The notes under the pieces: generated by a model
Told to the model about the DNA's origin: nothing
Database searches by the model: none
What the model saw: only the letters and a program-made list of their open reading frames with translations
Translations under genes and position numbers: made by a program
Shown here: piece by piece, positions 19,783 to 28,868 of the stretch
How the letters are laid out: each line of letters starts with the position of its first letter
How positions within the stretch are numbered: the stretch's first letter is position 1
Assembly (NCBI RefSeq): GCF_017086365.1
Contig: NZ_CP070969.1
Coordinates: 1,488,001-1,552,000, forward strand
DNA: 64,000 nucleotides
Direction of reading: 5' to 3'
DNA from: Paenibacillus tianjinensis
GTDB taxonomy: Bacteria > Bacillota > Bacilli > Paenibacillales > Paenibacillaceae

Positions 19783-21585
19783 TCAAGCCCCCTTGTTCTT
19801 GGGTATGCGGACAGAGATTGTTGTCCATTCCCCGTCTGAGCTGTCCAGCTGCAATCCATATTCTTCACCGAAATATAGGCGCAGACGCTGATGCACATTC
19901 AGCAGCCCGAAACCGCCTTCCGTAAGATCGCTCTCTTCTGCCTGGGCGGGCTGATTCAATTGGCTCCTAAGAAGAGCCAGCCGCTCGGGGGAGATGCCGA
20001 TGCCGTTATCCGTGACGGTGAGTACGACCGATGAATGACCTTCCGCATAACCGCTGACCGTAATCAATCCTTTGCCTCGTTTATTCTTGATTCCATGATA
20101 AATTGCATTCTCAATCAGCGGCTGCAGTGTCATATTGAGAATCGGATACTCCTCAAGCTCTGGTTCCACTTGAATCTGATACTCGAGAATATCCCGGTAC
20201 CTCATCTGCTGGATGATCAGATAGCTCTGAGCATGCGCCAGCTCTGTACGGATCATGACCCAATCCCGCCCTTTGTTCAGACTGAGCCGAAAGAATTGAG
20301 ACAGCGCTTTTACCAGATGGATGACACTATCATTCTTGCCCGCTTCAGCCAGCCAGACGATGGAATCCAGCGTATTGTACAGAAAATGGGGATTGATTTG
20401 CGCCTGAAGCGTACGCAGCTCCGCCTTTTGCAGCAGCTGCTGCTCCTTAATGCTTTGCTCCAGCAGCCCCTTGATTTTTTCGACCATGATATTGAAGCTT
20501 TGACCGAGATCGGCAATTTCATCATTGCCCGAAGGTTTGACTTTTGCCTCCAGATAGCCGCTTGCGGTCAGTCTCATCTTATGCTGAAGCAGCTGGATAG
20601 GCTGGGTGAGCTTGCGGGTCAAAAAGAAATGAATGATGATGACGAATACAATGCTGAGCACCACGCTGACAATGATCAGCTGCCGGATCCGGTTAGCCTC
20701 AGAGACAATTTCCTGAAGCGGTGCAAGGCCAACTACTTTCCACCCGGTAGTGAGCGAAGGGGTGTAGACAACAAACCATGGCTGTCCCTTTGTATTCAAT
20801 ACAAAGCTGCCTTGGGTAGACCATTCTGGAGCGGAAAAGTTGGTGGAGGTAAGAATATCTAAATCCTGCCTCCCGGCAGTCGGTACATATATAGGATTAT
20901 TCTCCTGATCAAGGATGCAGAAGAACCCCGTCTTGCCGATATTGACGTTTTCGCCAAATTCCTTAAAGAAGGAATCGTCTAAGTCTATAATGATGAAGCC
21001 GATGACTTCATGGGTAATCCGCTGCTTCACGGCCGCTATTATAGAAATAACACCCTGATCCGGGTAAGTAAAGCCATCAACGCGGTCAAAACCGGAGGTC
21101 ATGGCAGGTGGGACCCTAAGTACCGAATCAGGATACTGGGTTAGGATCTGGAAATGCGGATTGCGCAGCGGATTAATATTGGACTGGAAAACGCCCTTGC
21201 GTTCACTTATGCCTTTGCCATACAGGTTAATAAAGCTGATATTCATTACATCCCCATATTTGTAGGTGTCCCTGTAAAGTGCAAAAGTCTGCAGAATCTC
21301 CTTGGCTTCCTGATAGGTTTCCGATTGCGAGAACAGGAAGTGGATGACCTGCGGGTTCTTGCTCAGTTCCAGCAGCCGCTCCGTGTCCGTAAACAGATTA
21401 TCAATATTTCGTCCGAGCGTATCGGCCTGCAGCATCGTTGTCGCTTTACTATGGCGGGAAATCGATTCGTAGGATTTCTGATAGGCGACAAGCCCAACGG
21501 CAATCAGCGGAATGGTGGTCAGTATGATAAACAAGACCAGCAATTTTGCCCTCAAACTGGAGGAGATCAAACGTATCATCCTCAT
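19783..21585 (-). CDS. YesM-type sensor histidine kinase
   Basis: The start at 21585 (MRMIRLISSSLRAKLL) has AGGGGAT 8 bp upstream. Two membrane helices, near residues 14-35 and 300-322, enclose a large extracellular sensor domain. A HAMP linker follows, then the His_kinase domain with phosphoacceptor His in QAQINPHFLYNTLDSI and an HATPase_c domain with DNGIG and GGFGLLN. This is the first gene of a three-gene operon with the regulator and the binding lipoprotein. The extracellular domain probably contacts the sugar-loaded lipoprotein. The operon is divergent from the importer genes at 21851. Confidence 0.94.
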   Translation of the reverse strand: MRMIRLISSSLRAKLLVLFIILTTIPLIAVGLVAYQKSYESISRHSKATTMLQADTLGRNIDNLFTDTERLLELSKNPQVIHFLFSQSETYQEAKEILQTFALYRDTYKYGDVMNISFINLYGKGISERKGVFQSNINPLRNPHFQILTQYPDSVLRVPPAMTSGFDRVDGFTYPDQGVISIIAAVKQRITHEVIGFIIIDLDDSFFKEFGENVNIGKTGFFCILDQENNPIYVPTAGRQDLDILTSTNFSAPEWSTQGSFVLNTKGQPWFVVYTPSLTTGWKVVGLAPLQEIVSEANRIRQLIIVSVVLSIVFVIIIHFFLTRKLTQPIQLLQHKMRLTASGYLEAKVKPSGNDEIADLGQSFNIMVEKIKGLLEQSIKEQQLLQKAELRTLQAQINPHFLYNTLDSIVWLAEAGKNDSVIHLVKALSQFFRLSLNKGRDWVMIRTELAHAQSYLIIQQMRYRDILEYQIQVEPELEEYPILNMTLQPLIENAIYHGIKNKRGKGLITVSGYAEGHSSVVLTVTDNGIGISPERLALLRSQLNQPAQAEESDLTEGGFGLLNVHQRLRLYFGEEYGLQLDSSDGEWTTISVRIPKNKGA

Positions 21586-21678
21586 CGGTAATATCCCCTC
21601 AGTGTAAGATTCACTTCGTTTCAAACCTTAGTGTATAACAAATACCTTCCGCTTGGGAGTGTTAAAGAAAGCGCAATC

Positions 21679-21710
21679 AAAATCTACACGTTCCAAACAA
21701 AAATATACAC
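21679..21710. promoter_or_regulatory. Direct repeat, candidate YesN operator
   Basis: AAAATCTACAC and AAAATATACAC start 21 bp apart, two helical turns, as expected for a double helix-turn-helix AraC-type regulator. The pair lies in the 265-bp gap between the sensor operon and the importer it probably controls. Confidence 0.5.
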
Positions 21711-21783
21711 CAAATTTAATATGAATCCATAAAAACATAAAAAAAGAAAACAAATGGCAAAGCGGACCTGTATCCTGCTATTT

Positions 21784-21797
21784 TGAAAGCGGTTTAT
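21784..21797 (+). promoter_or_regulatory. Candidate cre site upstream of sugar importer
   Basis: TGAAAGCGGTTTAT matches the cre consensus except at the last two positions. It lies 54 bp before the importer start codon, where CcpA could block transcription. Confidence 0.35.
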
Positions 21798-21850
21798 ACT
21801 GGGGCCAACACCGAATGATGGTGAATGACAAAGGGGAGGAAATCAATTAC

Positions 21851-22885
21851 ATGAAGAGATTCGGAAGAATGGGAGCGGTTCTTGCGCTTACCTTATCTAT
21901 GGTAATGCTCGGAGCATGCGGCAATAACAATGGAGGAAATCAGGCCAATACTGGTAATCAGGCAACTAAAGCTCCTGCGGCAGATACCGGCAAAACGAAG
22001 GAAGCCAAAGATATCACACTCGGATTCTCACAGGTCGGAGCGGAGAGCGGCTGGCGCAGCGCAAACACCAAGTCCATTCAGGATTCTGCCAAAGAAGCGG
22101 GTTATACCCTCAAATTCTCGGATGCGCAGCAGAAGCAGGAAAACCAGATTAAGGCGATCCGCTCTTTCATACAGCAAAAGGTAGATGTAATCGCATTTTC
22201 ACCGGTTGTTGAATCCGGCTGGGATACCGTACTTAAGGAAGCGAAGGATGCAGGAATTCCGGTAGTCCTGACTGACCGTGCAGTAGATTCCAAGGATACT
22301 TCCCTGTACGTCACTTTCCTCGGTTCTGACTTCGTAGAAGAAGGACGCAAGGCGGGTCAGTGGCTGTCTGAAAAGTATAAGGATACTACAGAGGATATTA
22401 ACATTGTTGAATTGCAGGGAACTACAGGCTCTGCTCCGGCTAATGACCGGATGGCTGGATTTGCTGAAGTGATTGCCAGCAATCCGCATCTCAAGGTAAT
22501 TGCTTCACAGACCGGTGATTTCACGCGGGCTAAGGGCAAAGAGGTTATGCAGGCATTCTTAAAAGCCAATAAGGACATTGATGTTCTATATGCCCATAAC
22601 GATGATATGGCACTCGGCGCGATTCAGGCGATTGAAGCAGCAGGGCTGAAACCGGGCCAGGATATTACGATTATCTCCGTCGATGCAGTCAAGGACGGAA
22701 TGCAGGCGGCAAGTGAAGGTAAAATCAACTTTATCGTGGAGTGCAATCCCATGCTCGGACCGCAGTTGATGGAAATTGTACGGAATGTGGTAGACGGTAA
22801 GTCGGTAGAGCCGAGAATTGTGACTGAGGAATCAACGTTCACTTCAGAGCAGGCAAAAGAAGCTTTGCCAAGCCGGGCCTATTAA
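21851..22885 (+). CDS. YtfQ-like sugar-binding lipoprotein of ABC importer
   Basis: The start at 21851 has GGGGAGG 8 bp upstream. The signal peptide ends in LGAC, with the lipidated Cys at residue 23, followed by an Asn/Gly-rich linker. The RbsB-fold body contains ITLGFSQVGAESGWRSANT, VIAFSPVVESGWD, LYVTFLGSDFVEEG and AHNDDMALGAIQAI, closely like E. coli YtfQ, which binds galactofuranose. It is the first gene of the importer: ATPase and two permeases follow. A second, similar binding protein is encoded at 26586. The ligand could be galactofuranose, arabinofuranose or a pentose; sequence alone does not settle it. Confidence 0.93.
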   Translation: MKRFGRMGAVLALTLSMVMLGACGNNNGGNQANTGNQATKAPAADTGKTKEAKDITLGFSQVGAESGWRSANTKSIQDSAKEAGYTLKFSDAQQKQENQIKAIRSFIQQKVDVIAFSPVVESGWDTVLKEAKDAGIPVVLTDRAVDSKDTSLYVTFLGSDFVEEGRKAGQWLSEKYKDTTEDINIVELQGTTGSAPANDRMAGFAEVIASNPHLKVIASQTGDFTRAKGKEVMQAFLKANKDIDVLYAHNDDMALGAIQAIEAAGLKPGQDITIISVDAVKDGMQAASEGKINFIVECNPMLGPQLMEIVRNVVDGKSVEPRIVTEESTFTSEQAKEALPSRAY

Positions 22886-22976
22886 TCGGGCAAATAGATT
22901 TATATGGTGCCACTCCGCCGGCTTATCAAGCAGCTGACGGAGTGGTTTCTATGAATAAAGAGGAGTGGATGACGAA

Positions 22977-24488
22977 ATGAGCACTCAGAAGCCCATACTG
23001 CAGATGAAGCAGATTCACAAGCGGTTTCCTGGTGTCAAAGCACTAAGTAATGTGAGTCTCCGTCTGTTTCCGGGTGAGGTTCATGCATTGATGGGTGAGA
23101 ATGGCGCTGGCAAGTCGACGCTGATCAAGGTGCTGACCGGTGTGTATTCGATAGATGAGGGCAGCGTGGAAATGGAAGGGGCTCCTATTTCGGTGCAGAG
23201 TCCGCTGGAATCGCAGGCTGCGGGAATCAGCACCGTGTATCAGGAGGTGAACCTATGCCCTAATCTGACAGTTGCAGAAAACATTTTTATTGGAAGAGAA
23301 CCGAGAAAATTCGGGAGGATTCTATGGAAGGAAATGAACAAGCGTGCTCAGGAAATACTCAGCGAACGCCTGAATTTGCAGATTGATGTCACGGAGCCGC
23401 TGTATGTGTATTCAGTTGCGGTGCAGCAGCTGGTGGCCATTGCCAGAGCGCTCAATATCTCGGCCAAGGTACTGATTCTTGACGAACCGACTTCAAGTCT
23501 TGACAAGAATGAGGTGCAGCAGCTCTTCCTGATCATGGAGAAGCTGAAACAGGACGGGCTGGCGATATTATTTGTAACCCATTTTTTGGATCAGATGTAT
23601 GAAATCTCTGACCGCGTAACCATTCTGCGGAATGGGGAGTTTGTCGGGGAATATATGGCCAAGGATTTGCCGCGGCTGGATCTGGTATTGAAAATGATCG
23701 GCAAGGAGCTTAACTTATTGGAGGAATTGCCTAGTCTGGCTGAAGATTATAAGGATTCTCTCGGTGAAGAAATGGTCAAGGCGGAAGGACTTGGACGCAA
23801 AGGCGGAATTGAACCCTTCGATCTGTCCATCCATAAAGGAGAAGTGGTGGGACTTGCGGGTCTGCTCGGATCGGGCCGGACGGAAGCGGCCCGCCTGTTC
23901 TTCGGAGCCGACAAGCCGGACTCCGGTAAACTGAAGTTCTCTGGAGGTAGCAGTGGTGTCCATACTCCGCGTGAGGCAATCGCCCGCCGGCTTGCATTCT
24001 GCTCAGAGAACCGGAAGACGGAAGGGATTATCGGTGATCTGACTGTCAGGGAGAATATTATCCTGGCCCTTCAGGCCAAACAAGGGGTATTCCGCACCAT
24101 CTCCCGCAAACAGCAGGAAGAATACGCGGACGAATATATCCGTATGTTGAACATTAATCCTCCGAGTCCCGACCATCTGATTAAGAACCTGAGCGGGGGG
24201 AATCAGCAAAAGGTGCTGCTGGCCAGATGGCTGCTGACTTCACCACAGCTGTTCATCCTTGATGAGCCTACCCGGGGAATTGATATTGGAGCCAAAGCGG
24301 AGATCCAGAAGCTGGTGCTGTCGCTGTCTCGGCAAGGCATGTCGTTTCTGTTCATCTCCTCCGAACTGGAGGAGGTGCTGCGCGTAAGCGACCGGATCGC
24401 CATATTGCGTGACCGCCGTAAGGTTAAGGAAATCTCGGGCAAGGATATGAACCAGCATCAAATTATGCAGGCAATTGCGGGGGGCTGA
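22977..24488 (+). CDS. Sugar ABC transporter ATPase, two nucleotide-binding domains (YtfR/RbsA-like)
   Basis: The ATG at 22977 follows AGAGGAG with long spacing; an in-frame GTG at 22965 sits too close to that site. The 503-residue protein has two ATP-binding cassettes. The first has Walker A GENGAGKST and Walker B ILDEPTSSL; its signature is SVAVQQLVAIARAL. The second has the signature LSGGNQQKVLLARWL and Walker B FILDEPTRGID, with GLLGSGRTEAAR in the Walker A place. This is the usual layout of RbsA/AraG/YtfR proteins. It powers the two membrane proteins encoded next. Confidence 0.95.
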   Translation: MSTQKPILQMKQIHKRFPGVKALSNVSLRLFPGEVHALMGENGAGKSTLIKVLTGVYSIDEGSVEMEGAPISVQSPLESQAAGISTVYQEVNLCPNLTVAENIFIGREPRKFGRILWKEMNKRAQEILSERLNLQIDVTEPLYVYSVAVQQLVAIARALNISAKVLILDEPTSSLDKNEVQQLFLIMEKLKQDGLAILFVTHFLDQMYEISDRVTILRNGEFVGEYMAKDLPRLDLVLKMIGKELNLLEELPSLAEDYKDSLGEEMVKAEGLGRKGGIEPFDLSIHKGEVVGLAGLLGSGRTEAARLFFGADKPDSGKLKFSGGSSGVHTPREAIARRLAFCSENRKTEGIIGDLTVRENIILALQAKQGVFRTISRKQQEEYADEYIRMLNINPPSPDHLIKNLSGGNQQKVLLARWLLTSPQLFILDEPTRGIDIGAKAEIQKLVLSLSRQGMSFLFISSELEEVLRVSDRIAILRDRRKVKEISGKDMNQHQIMQAIAGG

Positions 24489-24495
24489 AACGATA

Positions 24496-25536
24496 ATGGG
24501 AAAAATATACAAGCATCATCTATTCTGGCCGCTTTGTATTCTGGCTGCACTGCTGCTGTTCAATCTGCTCTATTCGCCGGATTTCTTTTCAATTACAATG
24601 CATGATGGACATCTATACGGCAGTTTGATTGATATTCTGAATTTCGGTGCCCCGCTGATACTGGTGGCCATCGGCATGACGCTTGTCGTTGCTACCAAAG
24701 GCATCGACCTGTCGGTAGGTTCTATCGTCGCTATCTCTGGTGCACTTGCCTGTCTGACCATTAGTAAAGGCACGGATCAGAATGCACTGGGTCTTGTTGT
24801 AATATCTATTCTGCTTGCTGTCGGATTGTCGCTTTTCCTCGGGGCATGGAACGGACTGCTGGTCTCGGTAGCCGGGATTCAGCCGATTATCGCAACATTG
24901 ATTCTAATGGTTGCCGGACGGGGAATTGCCCAGTTAGTGACTGGAGGGCAGATTATAACGGTGAGCAGCAGTAAATACTCCTACATTGGTTCGGGAGCTC
25001 TGGCTACACTGCCGTTTTCCATTTTTGTAGTAATCCTTGTCCTGCTAGTCGCCTTGCTGCTGACCCGCAAAACATCACTGGGCTTGTTCATTGAGTCGGT
25101 CGGATGTAATCCGACGGCAAGCCTTATGGCGGGTATCCGGGCAAATTGGATCATTCTATCGGTCTATGTATTCTGCGGGGTGTGCGCCGGGATCGCCGGA
25201 CTGATCCTCAGCTCCAATGTCTCCAGTGCCGATGGCAACAATGCAGGGCTTTGGTATGAGCTCGATGCTATCCTGGCCGTTGTCATTGGAGGAACCTCGC
25301 TGAATGGCGGACGGTTCTATCTTACAGGAACGGTAATTGGTGCGCTGATTATCCAGACGTTAACCACTACTATCTATATGATCGGTGTACCCCCTGAAAT
25401 CACGCTTGTTGTGAAGTCGTTTGTTGTTCTTGCTGTCTGCCTAATTCAGTCCGACAGTTTCCGGGCCGCCATTTTCTACCGGTGGAAGACTCGGCATTAC
25501 CCCGGAGAAAAGGAGAGTGTCCGTCATGTCTCTTAA
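24496..25536 (+). CDS. Sugar ABC transporter permease, YtfT-like
   Basis: The ATG at 24496 has a G-rich ribosome site about 10 bp upstream, 7 bp after the ATPase stop. The 346-residue product is a polytopic protein of the RbsC/BPD_transp_2 family with about nine membrane helices. Family motifs include VAIGMTLVVATKGIDLSVGS and AVVIGGTSLNGGRFYLTGT. It pairs with the second permease, whose start lies inside its 3' end, so the two are translationally coupled. Confidence 0.94.
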   Translation: MGKIYKHHLFWPLCILAALLLFNLLYSPDFFSITMHDGHLYGSLIDILNFGAPLILVAIGMTLVVATKGIDLSVGSIVAISGALACLTISKGTDQNALGLVVISILLAVGLSLFLGAWNGLLVSVAGIQPIIATLILMVAGRGIAQLVTGGQIITVSSSKYSYIGSGALATLPFSIFVVILVLLVALLLTRKTSLGLFIESVGCNPTASLMAGIRANWIILSVYVFCGVCAGIAGLILSSNVSSADGNNAGLWYELDAILAVVIGGTSLNGGRFYLTGTVIGALIIQTLTTTIYMIGVPPEITLVVKSFVVLAVCLIQSDSFRAAIFYRWKTRHYPGEKESVRHVS

Positions 25537-26494
25537 CCGCAAATATATTCCTATTGTTGTAACGATTCTGTTGTTCCTTCTGATGTTCACCGCCGGCTCC
25601 TTCCGGTATACCGGTTTCTTCTCGCTGCAGGTGCTCATGAACCTGCTTATAGACAATGCTTTTCTGCTGATCACAGCAGTAGGAATGTCGTTCGTCATTC
25701 TATCGGGTGGGATTGATCTGTCGGTCGGGTCTATGATCGCACTCTCCACCATGGTTTCTGCCAGTCTAGTGCAGCAGCATGGGTGGCCGCCCGCTGTTGT
25801 TATTCCGCTGGTGCTGCTGATGGGGGCTGCCTTCGGATGCGGGATGGGCTCCATCATTCATTATTTCAAAATTCAGCCATTCATTGTGACACTGGCAGGG
25901 ATGTTTATGGCCAGAGGGCTATGTTATGTTATTAGTATTGATACAATAACGATTGATGACCCGTTCTATACCTCCGTAGCACAGACCAAAATTGCCTTGC
26001 CGGGCGGCAGCTTCATCTCAATCAGCGCCATTATTGCCTTGCTCGTTGCAGCGGCAGCTGTTTTCGTCGCTCATTATACCCGTTTTGGACGCAATGTATA
26101 TGCGCTGGGAGGCAGTGAGCAATCCTCGCTGCTGATGGGACTTCCTGTAGCACGCACTAAAGTTTTAGTTTATACTTTAAGCGGATTATGCTCTGCACTT
26201 GCTGGCATTGTTTTTACTTTCTATATGCTGTCGGGATATGGGCTTCATGCTGTTGGCTTTGAGCTCGATACGATTGCCGCTGTAGTCATTGGAGGCACGC
26301 TGCTCACCGGCGGTGTAGGATATGTACTTGGAACCTTTTTCGGGGTACTCATTCAAGGTGTAATTCAAACGATTATCAGTTTTGAAGGTACTTTGAGTTC
26401 CTGGTGGACCAAAATCTTCATCGGCCTGCTGCTGTTCGTGTTTATCCTGCTGCAGCGTGTATTAAGCGCGAATCGTTCGTCACTGAAACAATAA
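25526..26494 (+). CDS. Sugar ABC transporter permease, YjfF-like
   Basis: The ATG at 25526 lies 10 bp behind AAAGGAGAG and inside the end of the previous gene (11-bp overlap). The 322-residue protein is a second BPD_transp_2 permease with VGMSFVILSGGIDLSVGS and AVVIGGTLLTGGVGYVLGT. Two distinct permeases with one double ATPase match the E. coli YtfQRT-YjfF layout rather than RbsABC, which has one. A terminator-like hairpin follows. Confidence 0.94.
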   Translation: MSLNRKYIPIVVTILLFLLMFTAGSFRYTGFFSLQVLMNLLIDNAFLLITAVGMSFVILSGGIDLSVGSMIALSTMVSASLVQQHGWPPAVVIPLVLLMGAAFGCGMGSIIHYFKIQPFIVTLAGMFMARGLCYVISIDTITIDDPFYTSVAQTKIALPGGSFISISAIIALLVAAAAVFVAHYTRFGRNVYALGGSEQSSLLMGLPVARTKVLVYTLSGLCSALAGIVFTFYMLSGYGLHAVGFELDTIAAVVIGGTLLTGGVGYVLGTFFGVLIQGVIQTIISFEGTLSSWWTKIFIGLLLFVFILLQRVLSANRSSLKQ

Positions 26495-26507
26495 TAAGGA
26501 ATATCTG

Positions 26508-26544
26508 CATTGGGAGACGGTTTCATCGGTTTCCCAATGTTTTG
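26508..26544 (+). terminator. Terminator-like hairpin after YjfF-like gene
   Basis: CATTGGGAGAC pairs with GTTTCCCAATG (one wobble) around a short loop and is followed by TTTTG. It may reduce read-through into the second binding-protein gene. Confidence 0.55.
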
Positions 26545-26554
26545 TTATATTAAA

Positions 26555-26568
26555 TGAAATCGCTGCCA
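26555..26568 (+). promoter_or_regulatory. Candidate cre site in leader of second binding-protein gene
   Basis: TGAAATCGCTGCCA matches the cre consensus at 13 of 14 positions. It lies between the hairpin and the ribosome site, where CcpA would act as a roadblock. Confidence 0.45.
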
Positions 26569-26585
26569 CAAAGGAGGGGAATCAA

Positions 26586-27620
26586 ATGAAACTGTTAAAA
26601 TGGTGTCTGATTTTGGGGTTGCTGCTCATGTCAGGCTGCTTCAATGGCAGTGGGGAACCTTCTCAGCCTGCAGCTCCTCTGGCCGTTTCCCCTTTGATTA
26701 CTGATTTCGAGCCTCCTGGCGAGCCGAACCCCATCAAGCCTATTATCCTGGGATTCTCCCAGCTTGGCTCAGAGAGTACCTGGCGGGAGGCGAATACGGC
26801 CTCCATCAAGGAGGCAGCCAAGGAAGCTGGAATAACGCTGCTCCTCACGAATGCGGAACAGGATCAGAACAAACAGTTTGAAGCGATCCGCTCTTTCATC
26901 CGCAGGGATGTGGATATGATCGCTATTGCGCCTGTAGTACAGACAGGCTGGGAGGGCATTCTTGAGGAAACCAGGGAGGCTGGTATACCTGTCATTATTT
27001 TGGACCGGTCAGTGAACGTGGAGGATGGCTCACTCTATATCACCTTTATCGGATCTGACTTTTATGACGAAGGTGTGAAAGCAGCCAAATATATGATTGA
27101 CCGGATGCGCCATCACTCCGGTATTATTCGTATTGCTGAGCTGCAGGGAACGGTGGGATCAACCCCGTCTATCGATCGTGGATTAGGTTTCCGGAAGATA
27201 CTTGAGGGCAAAAAAAACTTCCAAATTACACAGACGAAACCGGCAGACTTCACCCGGAGCGGCGGACGGAAGGTCATGAGGGAGTTTTTAAAGCAGCCTA
27301 AAGATAAATTGCCCCAGGTGCTGTTCGCCCACAATGATGATATGGCAATAGGTGCAGTAGATGCGATCAAAGAGGCTGGTTTAAAGCCGGGCAGCGATAT
27401 CATCATCATCTCTGTAGACGGCACCCGGCGTGCATTCGAGCAGATGGTTGACGGGAATATTAATGCCGTTGTGGAATGCAATCCGCTGCTGGGCCCGCTG
27501 CTGATGCAGGCTGTCAAAGAAATCATGGCCGGGAGAACCCTGCCCAAAAGGATGGTCACACCTGAGGATATTTTTACACAGGAACTGGCCGCTAAAGAAG
27601 TGGAGTACCGTAAATATTAG
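26586..27620 (+). CDS. Second YtfQ-like sugar-binding lipoprotein
   Basis: The ATG has AAAGGAGGGG about 7 bp upstream. A short signal peptide ends in MSGC, with the lipidated Cys at residue 18. The body is a close paralogue of the protein at 21851: both share the pattern LGFSQxGxESxWRxANTxSI, the IRSFI helix, the GIPVxxxDR segment and AHNDDMAxGA. This copy has a shorter, less Asn-rich linker. It is set apart from the importer by a hairpin and a candidate cre, so its expression may differ. It could deliver a related sugar to the same permeases or act in sensing. Confidence 0.9.
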   Translation: MKLLKWCLILGLLLMSGCFNGSGEPSQPAAPLAVSPLITDFEPPGEPNPIKPIILGFSQLGSESTWREANTASIKEAAKEAGITLLLTNAEQDQNKQFEAIRSFIRRDVDMIAIAPVVQTGWEGILEETREAGIPVIILDRSVNVEDGSLYITFIGSDFYDEGVKAAKYMIDRMRHHSGIIRIAELQGTVGSTPSIDRGLGFRKILEGKKNFQITQTKPADFTRSGGRKVMREFLKQPKDKLPQVLFAHNDDMAIGAVDAIKEAGLKPGSDIIIISVDGTRRAFEQMVDGNINAVVECNPLLGPLLMQAVKEIMAGRTLPKRMVTPEDIFTQELAAKEVEYRKY

Positions 27621-27763
27621 GAGAAGCCGTCCTGATGTAGTTTACGCAACCTACCGGCAATGCCGTGTATAGCTCCAGCCTCCGGCAGCTGTACATTCAC
27701 CTATCTGCCCGCTGTACTCTTCGGAATATCATGAAAATCTGGTTACTAAAAAATTTAAATTTA

Positions 27764-27824
27764 GTTATTGACTAATCACTAACGTGCTGGTATGATTTGA
27801 TCAGGTTAGTGATTGGTCAATAAC
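27764..27824. promoter_or_regulatory. Two palindromic operators flanking a sigma-A core promoter
   Basis: Two 20-bp elements at 27764-27783 and 27805-27824 are inverted copies with 19 of 20 matching bases. Each has a TGA-N4-TCA core inside TTAGTGATT-like arms. A promoter with TTGACT at 27768-27773 and TATGAT at 27791-27796 (17-bp gap) lies between and within them. The layout suggests tight repression by a TetR-type dimer pair. Confidence 0.7.
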
Positions 27825-27849
27825 ATAAAACGAAATGAGGGTAACGAAA

Positions 27850-28806
27850 ATGAAAAAAGCGATTGTAATTGGAGCAACGGGCGGAACGGGAGCAGCGATC
27901 ACGGAAGAACTGGTGAAACGGGGGATAAGTACCATTGCTTTTGGGCGATCAAGTCAGAAGTTGGAACGGTTCGCGGCAACACTTGGAAATCCTGCGCATT
28001 TGACGCTTGCTGTTGGAGACGCCATGAACCCTGATGACATTGTAGCTCAAGCAGGTGACGCAGATGTATTATTCCATTGCGCGAACGTACCTTATCACGA
28101 AATGGTAAGCAAGCTGATCCCGCTGGGTGAATCCGTGATGGAGGCGGCGGAACGACTGGCGATCAAAGTTGTAGCGATTGACGGGATCTATCCATACGGG
28201 AGAAAACAGATGGATCTTGTCACAGAAGAACATCCCAAGCAGCCTCATACGAAAAAAGGAAAAATCCGCCTGGACTATGAACGGATGTTGTTCAGCATGC
28301 GGTGGAGTAAGGCGAAAGTCATGATTGTCCGCTTGCCCGATTATTATGGACCTACGGCTAATGAAGCTTCGTATTTAGGTTCTACTCTGGAAGCAATCGC
28401 TGCCGGGAAGATGGCCTTTTTCGTGGGGAACATGAAGGTTCCCCGTGAATTCGTCTATTTACCAGATGCGGCGGCGATGATTACCAACCTAGCAGGCAAA
28501 GACTTCGCTTACGGGCAGAACTGGAATATCCCGGGAGCCGGGCTCATATCGGGCCGGGAGATCGTACGGATTGCCCAAGCGGCAAGCGGCAAGGTGAAAC
28601 CGGTCATTCCAATGAAAAAGTTAGGTTTATCCTTGCTGGGCATGTTTGTACCCGTCATGAAGGAAGTGGTTGAGATGCTGTATTTAACTGAGGATCCTCT
28701 GACACTTAGCGGAGACAAATACAAACGGTTAATCGGACCTGTCACCGTAACACCGTTCCAGGAGGGCATTTCTTCGACGGTTTTGGCATTACAAGACAGG
28801 GTGTAG
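27850..28806 (+). CDS. NAD(P)-binding epimerase/reductase-like protein
   Basis: The ATG at 27850 has GAGGGTAA upstream; an in-frame ATG at 27835 lacks a site. The 318-residue protein has an N-terminal Rossmann fold with the nucleotide motif GATGGTGAAI at residues 8-17, and continues as an extended, atypical SDR with VVAIDGIYPYGR and REFVYLPDAA. The usual Tyr-x-x-x-Lys pair is not clear. It probably reduces or epimerises a small molecule; I cannot name the substrate. It is expressed from the palindrome-controlled promoter and followed by a decayed MFS gene, which suggests a former detoxification or efflux operon. Confidence 0.82.
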   Translation: MKKAIVIGATGGTGAAITEELVKRGISTIAFGRSSQKLERFAATLGNPAHLTLAVGDAMNPDDIVAQAGDADVLFHCANVPYHEMVSKLIPLGESVMEAAERLAIKVVAIDGIYPYGRKQMDLVTEEHPKQPHTKKGKIRLDYERMLFSMRWSKAKVMIVRLPDYYGPTANEASYLGSTLEAIAAGKMAFFVGNMKVPREFVYLPDAAAMITNLAGKDFAYGQNWNIPGAGLISGREIVRIAQAASGKVKPVIPMKKLGLSLLGMFVPVMKEVVEMLYLTEDPLTLSGDKYKRLIGPVTVTPFQEGISSTVLALQDRV

Positions 28807-28868
28807 TTATTGATTGATTACTCACAAATTCGAAATATAAAATAAAATCCTTAAAGGAGAGTTGCCTT

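Noticed and set aside
20035..20862. Plus-strand frame of 275 codons
   Set aside because: It is the antisense shadow of the YesM kinase gene, with no recognisable protein features.
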